Of a stretch of 64,000 bases of DNA, positions 16,793 to 24,430 are shown piece by piece. The stretch spans positions 1-64,000 of the forward strand of contig JANQSD010000005.1 in the NCBI GenBank assembly GCA_028284225.1. The letters run 5' to 3'. The notes beneath the pieces are model-generated. The model saw only the letters and a program-made list of their open reading frames with translations, was not told where the DNA came from and made no database searches. Each line of letters opens with the position of its first letter. Positions within the stretch are counted from its first letter, which is position 1. The DNA comes from Arenicellales bacterium. Its GTDB lineage: Bacteria > Pseudomonadota > Gammaproteobacteria > Arenicellales > JAHEKD01. The position numbers and the translations under genes are program-made.

Positions 16793-17200
16793 GTGAAAAT
16801 TGAAAATGAATCTCTACAAAAGTATTTAGATTTTGTGTGTTTCATGAAAGAAATTAGACGTTGTTTCATAGATAACCTTAAAGAAGCTCTATCTAAAAAA
16901 TCAGATTTCTTTGATGTCAAATGGTGTGATAAAAACAAAGAGGTTACTATTCAATTCATAGATCTTGTTGTTCCAATAGCAATAAGCTCAACAGAATCAG
17001 AAAATGAGGCAACTGTTCATTGGACAAAAGATTATTTTACGACTATATTTTTTGATGATGAGAATAATATTGGTACCAGACATGGGAAGATGGATTCGGG
17101 AAAACTTCTTGATTTTGAGGTAGTGGTAAATAATATTATTATTCCCTCGTTAGAAGCTCAATACAAAAAAAACAAGACAGAATTGCTTAAGAACATTTAA
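16793..17200 (+). CDS. Hypothetical protein, 135 residues
   Basis: I do not recognise this protein. It starts with GTG (ribosome site AGAGA upstream) and is a soluble acidic alpha/beta protein. It contains VKWCDKNKEVTIQFIDLVVP and TVHWTKDYFTTIFFDDENN, which suggest a beta-sheet. No signal or membrane segment is present. The next gene starts 18 bases after its stop, so both may share an operon with the carbamoyltransferase-like gene. The region is AT-rich, like other accessory genes of the window. Confidence 0.55.
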   Translation: MKIENESLQKYLDFVCFMKEIRRCFIDNLKEALSKKSDFFDVKWCDKNKEVTIQFIDLVVPIAISSTESENEATVHWTKDYFTTIFFDDENNIGTRHGKMDSGKLLDFEVVVNNIIIPSLEAQYKKNKTELLKNI

Positions 17201-17218
17201 TAAAAAATAGAGTATTTA

Positions 17219-17836
17219 ATGGAGCATTTTTATAAAAATTTTTCTGAAACCTTTTTTAGTAATTTTGCGTGGTTTGTTATTTCTACAGTTGTAATAGTAA
17301 TATTATTGCCAATATATAGTGATTGGAGGCGTTTCAGAAAGCAGAAACTTATTCGTAGAATGGTGGGATCGAGAATATCTCGTGTGAATGAATGTCTTAG
17401 AGCTTATTTAAACGCCATTCACAATGTTGAAAACAAATTTGAAAGAACTCAAGAGCTATTAGATCTATACAACGCAATACACCACATGATGGAAGTTCCA
17501 AAGCATTTCACTTCCGCGTTATGGGGGGAGGTTGGAAGGAGTTATTATGAATTTAGGGTCATATCAACAAATATAGCTGCCACTGCCACCTTGGCGATGA
17601 ATGACTATGATAAATACTTTACGGATATATTTTTTACTCATGCAAAAATACCGGCAAGTTCTATTAAGGAGTTGGATGAAACATATAGGGCTTGTCTCCA
17701 GGCGCTGGGAGAAGATATACATACAGCAAAAGTGATGCAACCAGTAATTAATGCATGGTCCAAGTCTGATATAGATGTCTTAGAAAATGTGTATTCGTCT
17801 TTACATAAAGGGCACAATAAACAGACTCCACCATAA
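17219..17836 (+). CDS. Membrane-anchored hypothetical protein, 205 residues
   Basis: The family is not recognised. One N-terminal membrane helix (FAWFVISTVVIVILLPIYSD, about 15-34) is followed by a basic stretch (WRRFRKQKLIRRMVGSR) and a helical cytoplasmic domain of about 150 residues. Positive charges after the helix put the soluble part inside the cell. One-helix anchors with helical domains are common in accessory and defence operons, but no catalytic motif is visible. It sits between the unknown 135-residue gene and the carbamoyltransferase-like gene with short spacers. Confidence 0.55.
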   Translation: MEHFYKNFSETFFSNFAWFVISTVVIVILLPIYSDWRRFRKQKLIRRMVGSRISRVNECLRAYLNAIHNVENKFERTQELLDLYNAIHHMMEVPKHFTSALWGEVGRSYYEFRVISTNIAATATLAMNDYDKYFTDIFFTHAKIPASSIKELDETYRACLQALGEDIHTAKVMQPVINAWSKSDIDVLENVYSSLHKGHNKQTPP

Positions 17837-17868
17837 CCACATCAGCTAATACAAAAAGGTATCAAAAA

Positions 17869-18789
17869 ATGCCGCACGTCTTACAAATTGATCAATTTTC
17901 TCCACAGTGGATAAATGATTTTTTTGAGCGTGTACAAAATCTTGAATTTGAACAACACCCCAGAAAATTGTTTAGAGAAAAAATATTAGCTAGTGCTTTT
18001 TTTACATCAAGTCTCAGAACAAAATATGGATTTGAGAGCGCTATGCTACGTTTAGGGGGAAAACTAATAAATCTTGATACCTATACATCTAGAGCAGGGC
18101 CTAATTTTAGCGAATCTCTTATTGATATAATCGAAGTATTCTCAGATATGTGTGATGTTATGGTACTGCGTAGTAGTGACCCTAGAAACACATCTGATTT
18201 TGCAGCGAAAGCAAAGTGTATACTAGTCAATGGGGGTAACGGTCCCGGGCGATTCGCAGAACATCCCACACAAGCGATAAGTGATATTTGTTTTATTAAA
18301 AGCAGATTTTTGAGTTTATTGAAGCCCAATATTCTCCTTGTTGGTGGCATGAATCATCGGGTTATTCGATCCCTTTTGCAGGGATTTGCAATGATGGGTA
18401 GAAAAATCACCCATGTGGCTTACCCAGATGAGTGTTCCCCTATTGAAATCGATATTAGTCGTTGGAAAGATATGGGAATGGAAGTGGAACGCGTGGAAAG
18501 CATAGCTAGCGATTGTCGTTTTTTTGATGTGATATATCACAACGGAGTTCCAAAAGATGAAGATGGAAAAGTTCCTGATAATTTTAAATTATCAAAAAAA
18601 GACGTAAGCTTTATGGCTAAGAATTCTCTACTGATGCATTCAATGCCAAGACTTGACGAGTATCCTTATGAACTGGATTCCACTCCACAAGCTGCCTATT
18701 TCCAACAATCTACATTCTCAAATATTGTAAAAACCCAATTACTTTGCGATATATTCTTAAATCGAATCCAACCTAAAGGCATGCAGTAA
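17869..18789 (+). CDS. Aspartate/ornithine-carbamoyltransferase-like protein with changed acceptor site
   Basis: The 306-residue protein has the carbamoyltransferase fold. The carbamoyl-phosphate loop reads SLRT (Ser48-Thr51, normally STRT), HPTQ is intact (132-135), and HSMPRLDEYPYELD corresponds to HPLPRVDEI. Residues that bind aspartate are not kept: the usual TRVQ segment reads HNGVPKDE (224-231), and the KKGET loop Lys is absent (AGPNFSES). It is therefore probably not a PyrB; a different acceptor is likely. No PyrI or pyrimidine gene is nearby. The start ATG has an AAAAAGGT ribosome site. It appears to end the group starting at 16793. Confidence 0.7.
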   Translation: MPHVLQIDQFSPQWINDFFERVQNLEFEQHPRKLFREKILASAFFTSSLRTKYGFESAMLRLGGKLINLDTYTSRAGPNFSESLIDIIEVFSDMCDVMVLRSSDPRNTSDFAAKAKCILVNGGNGPGRFAEHPTQAISDICFIKSRFLSLLKPNILLVGGMNHRVIRSLLQGFAMMGRKITHVAYPDECSPIEIDISRWKDMGMEVERVESIASDCRFFDVIYHNGVPKDEDGKVPDNFKLSKKDVSFMAKNSLLMHSMPRLDEYPYELDSTPQAAYFQQSTFSNIVKTQLLCDIFLNRIQPKGMQ

Positions 18790-18927
18790 AATTATATTTC
18801 AGATAGAAAATCTTATATTGATGGTGCTGAAATAACCCATACACAATTGTATTGAAATCTTCTAACTTAGTCTCAGACGAACTAGCATTGGACAAAGATT
18901 TTGTATATTCATTTAATTTCACTTTAA

Positions 18928-19317
18928 TTAATCATCTTCATTTTTGCAAAACTCTAAAGAATAAGAATTAATACAATAATGTTTATTTGTTGAGGTATCA
19001 TAGTCGTCAAAGACATGGCCCAGATGAGTTTTGCATTTTGAACATGATACTTCTATTCTGTGCATACCCAGAGATAAGTCGTTCTTTAGGCTAATAGCAC
19101 CTAAAACAACGTCATCGAATGCAGGCCAACCACGCAAACCCATAGGTCCTTTACTTGAATCAATTTTTCTCTCAGATTCAAATATAATTTGACCACACTT
19201 TTTGCAATGGTATTTGCCTTTTTCATCAAGGTTCCAGTACTTACCTGTATATGGAGGTTCTGTATCTCCTAAGATCATGGCCTTTTTTTGATTCAATAAA
19301 TTATAGAAAATATACAT
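18928..19317 (-). CDS. msrB: Peptide-methionine (R)-S-oxide reductase
   Basis: This enzyme reduces methionine-R-sulfoxide in proteins. Both zinc-binding pairs are present (CKKCG and CSKCKTHLGHVF), as are the GWPAF motif and the catalytic cysteine in HYCINSYSLEF. The 129-residue length is typical for a cytoplasmic MsrB. An internal ATG at 19278 with AAAGG just upstream is a possible start; only non-conserved residues would be lost. It is a single gene transcribed towards the carbamoyltransferase-like gene. Confidence 0.9.
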   Translation of the reverse strand: MYIFYNLLNQKKAMILGDTEPPYTGKYWNLDEKGKYHCKKCGQIIFESERKIDSSKGPMGLRGWPAFDDVVLGAISLKNDLSLGMHRIEVSCSKCKTHLGHVFDDYDTSTNKHYCINSYSLEFCKNEDD

Positions 19318-19359
19318 TATAAAATATATGTATCAAGATACCCAACTCACTGAATTTCA

Positions 19360-20130
19360 TTAGCGAGCATAATCAGCGACGAGTAATTCTACTTTTGCTT
19401 TGGTCAACTTGTATAGTAAATCCTTGTTAGGCTCTTTTTCAGTTACCAACAAATCAAGCTGCTCTAAGTCGCATACTTTAGTTAGACTTGTTCTACCAAA
19501 CTTAGAGGAATCTGTAGCGACAATAACTGTTTCGGCTTTTTTAATGATGGTTCTTGATAATTCAGCTTCTGATAATTGGTGATCCATACAACCTTTAGTT
19601 TTGTGCAAGGCTGAAATCGACAGTATCGCTTTTTTTGCTTCGAAGTTACTAATAAACTCAATCGCTGAAGGTCCGTAAGCAGCCGCATCATGGTCACTGA
19701 GCTCACCGCCTGCCATGAATACTCTATTCCCATTTGATGATACAAGCTGGTTAGCAACATAAGAAGAGTTAGTGATAATGGTCAGATGATGATGATTCTT
19801 AAGTGCCTGAGCCACGTAAGCGGTGGTCGAGCCGCTATCAATAATAACGCTGTCCCCATCTTCTATTTGAGTCGCGACAAGTTTGGCAATGGCTTTTTTC
19901 TCTTCAATTTGAGTAGCCATTCGTTTGAGCAGTGGTGGTTCATTTTCAAGAAAGGGCAAAGTAATGCCGCCATGAACTTTAAGCACTAAACCTTCATCCA
20001 CCAGCCGCTTTACATTTCGTCGAATAGTTTCACCAGAAACATTTAGTTGCTCTGCCAATTCTGAAATAGTGCAAGTTTGATGTTGTTTAACGATCTTGAA
20101 AATTTCACTTTGTCTTACAGATTTATTCAT
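19360..20130 (-). CDS. DeoR-family transcriptional repressor
   Basis: The N-terminal DeoR winged helix (about 1-57) reads SELAEQLNVSGETIRRNVKR, followed by LVLKVHGG. The C-terminal effector domain has the DeoRC signature IEDGDSVIIDSGSTTAYVAQ. Such regulators sense sugar-phosphate-like or other phosphorylated metabolites. The gene is divergent from the amine transporter operon, with a shared 211-base region, so it likely controls that operon. Which metabolite it senses is unknown; the choline-kinase-like gene at the operon's end could supply a phosphorylated ligand. Confidence 0.85.
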   Translation of the reverse strand: MNKSVRQSEIFKIVKQHQTCTISELAEQLNVSGETIRRNVKRLVDEGLVLKVHGGITLPFLENEPPLLKRMATQIEEKKAIAKLVATQIEDGDSVIIDSGSTTAYVAQALKNHHHLTIITNSSYVANQLVSSNGNRVFMAGGELSDHDAAAYGPSAIEFISNFEAKKAILSISALHKTKGCMDHQLSEAELSRTIIKKAETVIVATDSSKFGRTSLTKVCDLEQLDLLVTEKEPNKDLLYKLTKAKVELLVADYAR

Positions 20131-20341
20131 TGGGTAAATAATGATTCTGTTTGTGTTTTTGGATTTGTGAGTTGAGCATAACTATAGCACAAAGACACAA
20201 AAAACCACATTATTCCACATACTAGCAATGAAAAAGTGTTGAAAAATGTTGACTCTAGAGATTTTATGTGAAATATTTATTTTCTGCGATTCACAACGCA
20301 GCATCACTAATTACTGATATTTAGATGAGGAGGTATATCTG
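20131..20341. promoter_or_regulatory. Divergent promoter region of DeoR gene and amine-uptake operon
   Basis: On the plus strand, TTGACT (20249-20254) and AATATT (20272-20277) are 17 bases apart and fit a sigma-70 promoter. An AGGAGG ribosome site (20328-20333) lies eight bases before the ATG. Between about 20144 and 20205, TTTGTG-type sequences occur in both orientations (TTTGTGTTTTTGG; CACAAAGACACAAAAAACC) and are candidate DeoR operators. Promoter activity is inferred from spacing only. Confidence 0.5.
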
Positions 20342-21292
20342 ATGTTTATACACAAGTTAACTAAGTCAGTTGCAGGCTTAATGGTTATTCTTTTGACAAC
20401 TTTAATAATGCCAACAAAAGCAGATTCTGAAGATCCGATCAAATTAACTTTACATGACTGGACTGGACAGCTGGTCACCACCAACCTAATGGCAGAGGTG
20501 CTCAAGAAAGCGGGGAATAATGTCGAACTTGTTCAGGCCGATTATATTGCTCAGTTTGCAGGGTTAAAAACAGGTGATCTGCATGTTGCTATGGAAATCT
20601 GGGAGACCACGGGTCGAGATGCGATGGATGAAGCGACGGCAACCGGCAATGTAGAGAACCTGGGAGAAACGGGAATGATGGCGATTGAAGAGTGGTGGTA
20701 TCCCTCCTACATGAAAGAAAAATGTCCTGGCCTTCCGAATTGGGAAGCACTTAATGATTGTGCGGAAGCATTTTCAACACCGGAAACTGCGCCCAAAGGG
20801 CGTTATGTTGGCGGGCCGGTGACATGGGGAGGTTTTGATGATGAACGAGTTGAGGCACTTGAGCTTGATTATGAAGTTATTCATGCAGGTACCGATGCTG
20901 CACTGTTTGCTGAATTAGAATCGGCCTATCAACGGCAGGCCCCTGTCTTGCTGTGGGTTTACTCACCTCACTGGGCGCCAAGCAAATATGAAGGCGAGTG
21001 GGTGGAATTTCCGGAATATAGCTCAGAGTGTTACAACGATGCATCCGTTGGTGTCAATCCAGATATGGCTTATGACTGTGGCAAACCACGGGGACCCATC
21101 TGGAAAGTGGCCTGGTCAGGAGTTAAGGAAAATTGGCCGGATGCCTATAACGTAATTAAAAACTTCAATATAGAAAATGACGAGATGGGCAGTATGATCA
21201 GCCAAATCGATCTAGAAGGTAAAAACCTAGAAGATGTTGTTGCTGATTGGATGGCTAATAATGAAGACCGCTGGCAGTCCTGGATTAATTAA
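20342..21292 (+). CDS. ABC transporter substrate-binding protein, glycine-betaine/quaternary-amine type
   Basis: This is a 316-residue OpuAC/ProX-family periplasmic protein. A signal peptide (about 1-27, ending TKADSE) precedes KLTLHDWTGQLVTTNLMAEV, and Trp/Tyr-rich segments (EEWWYPSYMKEKCPGLPNW; LLWVYSPHWAPSKYEGEW) are suited to binding a trimethylammonium group through an aromatic cage. ATPase and permease genes follow. The exact ligand (glycine betaine, choline, carnitine or another methylated amine) cannot be read from sequence, but the downstream demethylating flavoproteins favour a catabolic substrate over a pure osmoprotectant. Confidence 0.85.
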   Translation: MFIHKLTKSVAGLMVILLTTLIMPTKADSEDPIKLTLHDWTGQLVTTNLMAEVLKKAGNNVELVQADYIAQFAGLKTGDLHVAMEIWETTGRDAMDEATATGNVENLGETGMMAIEEWWYPSYMKEKCPGLPNWEALNDCAEAFSTPETAPKGRYVGGPVTWGGFDDERVEALELDYEVIHAGTDAALFAELESAYQRQAPVLLWVYSPHWAPSKYEGEWVEFPEYSSECYNDASVGVNPDMAYDCGKPRGPIWKVAWSGVKENWPDAYNVIKNFNIENDEMGSMISQIDLEGKNLEDVVADWMANNEDRWQSWIN

Positions 21293-21315
21293 CGATTAAA
21301 TGATGAAGGAGATTT

Positions 21316-21348
21316 CTCACCGAAGGCTAACAATCAGCCTTCGGTGAG
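21316..21348 (+). terminator. Strong stem-loop between binding-protein and ATPase genes
   Basis: CTCACCGAAGGCT and AGCCTTCGGTGAG form a perfect 13-bp stem with a seven-base loop (AACAATC). No long T-run follows (ATTTATG), so it is more likely an mRNA-stabilising or partial-termination hairpin, of the kind that keeps binding-protein levels above those of the membrane parts. Confidence 0.65.
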
Positions 21349-21377
21349 ATTTATGTCCTGCTAACTAAAAAACAAAA

Positions 21378-22421
21378 ATGCATGCAGATAATAGAAGTAA
21401 CAATACGAAACTTGTATGCCGCAATGTATGGAAATTATTTGGGGAGAACGCAACTCAATTTTTAGCCGGCTTCAGTGAACGCGCACCAGAATTAAAAGAT
21501 GTAACCAATGCTGGCTTGATCGGTGCAGTGCAAAACTGCAACATGGAGGTTCATGATGGAGAGATTTTTGTCATTATGGGGTTGTCTGGTTCTGGCAAGT
21601 CAACGTTACTTAGATTGCTATCTCGTTTGATCGAACCAACCGCAGGGGAGATTTATTTTAATGGGGAAGACTTGGCAGCCCTGTCTAAAAAACGCATGAT
21701 AGAAATCCGCCGTCACAACATGGGGATGGTCTTTCAACAATTCGCATTATTACCACATCTCACAGTCATGGGTAATGTTGCTTTTCCGCTTGAAGTTCAG
21801 GGTGTAGCGCGTGCCGAGCGGGAGAACAAAGCACTGGAAATGATTGAGCTTGTTGGCTTGAAGGGACGCGAATCGTACTATCCAAATGAGTTATCCGGTG
21901 GCCAACAGCAACGTGTGGGAATTGCTCGTTCACTGGCAGTTGAACCTGATCTTTGGTTTCTGGATGAACCTTTTTCCGCCCTGGATCCATTGATACGCAG
22001 AGAAATGCAGGATGAGTTTTTACGCCTGCAAAAGTTACTACATAAAACTATCGTCTTTGTCACCCATGATTTTGATGAAGCTATTCGCCTGGGTGATCGC
22101 ATCGCGATCATGAAAGATGGCCGAATTGACCAGATTGGTACCGCCGAAGAATTGATTGTCGATCCGGCCACTGACTATGTTAAAGAGTTCACCAAAAATA
22201 TCCCGCGGGAAAAAGTACTCACTTTGACTTCGATTATGCAGCCGGTCGATTCTAATCTCACTTTAGGTGACAGTTATTCAGCTGATACCAAAGTGAGTGA
22301 AATTACTCAGGTTTTATACAATTCTAATCAACCTATTCGAGTCACAAATCAAACCGGTGAAACCATTGGAATGGTCGATAGGGAATCAGTCGTAAAAATC
22401 TTGATGAGTGGTGAGCACTGA
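21378..22421 (+). CDS. ABC transporter ATP-binding protein, ProV/OpuAA type
   Basis: This 347-residue ATPase has Walker A (GLSGSGKSTLLR), the Q-loop (MVFQQFALLPH), the signature LSGGQQQRVGIARSLA, Walker B (LWFLDEPFSALDP) and the H-loop (VTHDFDEA). The N-terminal extension (VWKLFGENATQFL) is characteristic of the glycine-betaine branch. The C-terminal 80 residues resemble a single, partial CBS region (VSEITQVLYNSNQPIRVTN), which may sense ionic strength or a ligand. Its stop overlaps the permease start (TGATG), so the two are translationally coupled. Confidence 0.9.
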   Translation: MHADNRSNNTKLVCRNVWKLFGENATQFLAGFSERAPELKDVTNAGLIGAVQNCNMEVHDGEIFVIMGLSGSGKSTLLRLLSRLIEPTAGEIYFNGEDLAALSKKRMIEIRRHNMGMVFQQFALLPHLTVMGNVAFPLEVQGVARAERENKALEMIELVGLKGRESYYPNELSGGQQQRVGIARSLAVEPDLWFLDEPFSALDPLIRREMQDEFLRLQKLLHKTIVFVTHDFDEAIRLGDRIAIMKDGRIDQIGTAEELIVDPATDYVKEFTKNIPREKVLTLTSIMQPVDSNLTLGDSYSADTKVSEITQVLYNSNQPIRVTNQTGETIGMVDRESVVKILMSGEH

Positions 22422-24430
22422 TGCTTAAACCTAACGGTAATTTACCGTCAAGATTTAATAATCGAATCTATTTGCTGCTCTGGTCGGCACTAATTGCTGT
22501 GACAGCCTGGATGATGTATCTGGGTAAATCTGAAATCAAGTGGGCGTTTAAAGTACCGCGAGAATTACGGCTGAATTTGAAGGGATATATTTCGGACTTT
22601 ATGGATTGGTTAATTAATACAGCTGATTTAGGCCTGTTTAGTTTTTATGAACTAACTCGTGGTATTTCCTGGTTGTTGGAAAAACCGCTAGATTTCGCCA
22701 CCGGTATTCTGGCTACCGGGTTGATGTCTGGGGAAGGGTCCAGCGCTATACAGCTAACACCGCCATTGTCTTGGTTGGCGGTAATCGTAGCGCTGGTGAT
22801 GCTGGGGCGCTATGCCCGGGATTGGAAGTTGGCGGCATTCGTTGGTGCCTGTTTTGCATACCTTGCATTTTTTGGCCAATGGCAAAGTGCGATGGTGACA
22901 CTGTCATCAATCATTATTGCAGTGCCCTTAGGTGTGATAGGAGGGTTATTGCTGGGCATCGCTGCTTACCGTTGGCGATGGTTTGAAAAGGTTATAACCC
23001 CGGTACTTGATTTAATGCAAACTGTCCCGGTGTTTGCCTACCTGGTGCCGATACTGTTTTTGTTTGGGTTCGGACCGGTCGCTGCCATGATTGCAACGAT
23101 CATTTACGCCATGCCGCCGATGGTGAGAGTGACCATCCTGTCTTTAAAACAGGTGCCGGATCAGTTTTTGGATTTGGGCAATGTTGTTGGTTGCACGGAC
23201 CTGCAAATGTTAAGAAAGGTATTGTTGCCCTCTGCTATGCCTTCACTGATGGTGGGCGTTAATCAGGTGATCATGTTGTCATTGAACATGGTCATCATTG
23301 CCTCGATGATTGGTGCTGGTGGGCTGGGCTATGATGTCTTAACTGCACTAAGACGGCTTGATATCGGATCGGGTGTCGAGTCAGGACTGGCTATCGTGGT
23401 ATTGGCCATTGCACTTGATCGCCTCAGTCAGGCATTTGCCTTACATAGAGATCAAGTTCATGTTGGCAATTCGTCTCAATCTCTTTTCAGCAGGCATGCA
23501 TACACATGGTCTTGTTTGCTGATATTAGGGGTGATTACGGTTATTGGTCTGTTTATCCCGGCCCTACAACAATTTCCAGAATCCTGGTCGCTCACCACCG
23601 GCCAGTTCTGGGATGACTTGGTCAAGTTTATTAATGTAAATTATTTCGATCAGCTTGAAGCCTTTAAGGTATTTATTCTTTTAAACATTCTGGTTCCACT
23701 TAAACGATTTTTGCTTTCGCTACCCTGGCCAATGGTTGTCTTGGCCGTGGGTTTAGCGGGTTACCAACTGGGTGGTTGGCGGTTGGCTGTATTAACTACA
23801 TTGTTGAGTCTTTTTTGTGCACTGGTCGGACTGTGGGACAAGACCATGGTTACTGTTTATCTGTGTGGTATTTCCGTTATTTTCGCTGCAATATTTGGAA
23901 TTATTACTGGTGTGATCGCCGCAGAAAACCCGCGTTTTGGCCGGGTTGTGGAGATCGTAATTGATACCTTGCAAACCCTACCTTCCTTTGTGTATCTGAT
24001 GCCGGTAGTGATGCTATTCAGGGTGGGTGATTTTGCAGCGATGATCGCCGTGATTGCCTATTCTATTGCACCGGCAATTCGTTATACCTTGCACGGTATT
24101 CGTCAGGTTGATCCACAATTAATCGAAGCAGGTATTGTCTCTGGTTGTACACCCTGGCAAATCTTAACCAAAATTAAAATGAAAATGGCCTTTCCGGAAA
24201 TCATGTTGGGCATTAACCAAACGGTGATGCTGGCGCTGTCTATGCTGGTCATCACTGCGTTGGTAGGTACTCGGGAATTGGGTCAGGAAGTGTATATCGC
24301 CTTGACCAAAGCCGATGTTGGCAAAGGTATCGTTGCCGGATTGTGTGTGGCCTTTATAGCAATCATCACTGACCGTCTAATTAATGCCGCTGTCAGTAAA
24401 TCAAAGAAACGTCTTGGATTAACGGTATGA
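22421..24430 (+). CDS. ABC transporter permease with two fused ProW-type domains
   Basis: In this 669-residue membrane protein the inner-membrane permease domain occurs twice. Each half has its own EAA loop: GCTDLQMLRKVLLPSAMPSL followed by GAGGLGYDVL in the first, and SGCTPWQILTKIKMKMAFPE followed by GTRELGQEVY in the second. Most ProW proteins are single-domain homodimers of about 280-350 residues; a fused pair allows two different halves and an asymmetric pore. The gene overlaps the ATPase by one base and the next gene by four (ATGA). Confidence 0.88.
   Translation: MLKPNGNLPSRFNNRIYLLLWSALIAVTAWMMYLGKSEIKWAFKVPRELRLNLKGYISDFMDWLINTADLGLFSFYELTRGISWLLEKPLDFATGILATGLMSGEGSSAIQLTPPLSWLAVIVALVMLGRYARDWKLAAFVGACFAYLAFFGQWQSAMVTLSSIIIAVPLGVIGGLLLGIAAYRWRWFEKVITPVLDLMQTVPVFAYLVPILFLFGFGPVAAMIATIIYAMPPMVRVTILSLKQVPDQFLDLGNVVGCTDLQMLRKVLLPSAMPSLMVGVNQVIMLSLNMVIIASMIGAGGLGYDVLTALRRLDIGSGVESGLAIVVLAIALDRLSQAFALHRDQVHVGNSSQSLFSRHAYTWSCLLILGVITVIGLFIPALQQFPESWSLTTGQFWDDLVKFINVNYFDQLEAFKVFILLNILVPLKRFLLSLPWPMVVLAVGLAGYQLGGWRLAVLTTLLSLFCALVGLWDKTMVTVYLCGISVIFAAIFGIITGVIAAENPRFGRVVEIVIDTLQTLPSFVYLMPVVMLFRVGDFAAMIAVIAYSIAPAIRYTLHGIRQVDPQLIEAGIVSGCTPWQILTKIKMKMAFPEIMLGINQTVMLALSMLVITALVGTRELGQEVYIALTKADVGKGIVAGLCVAFIAIITDRLINAAVSKSKKRLGLTV

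Noticed and set aside
17869-18789. Ordinary aspartate carbamoyltransferase (pyrB)
   Set aside because: Aspartate-binding segments are replaced and no pyrimidine gene or regulatory chain is nearby.
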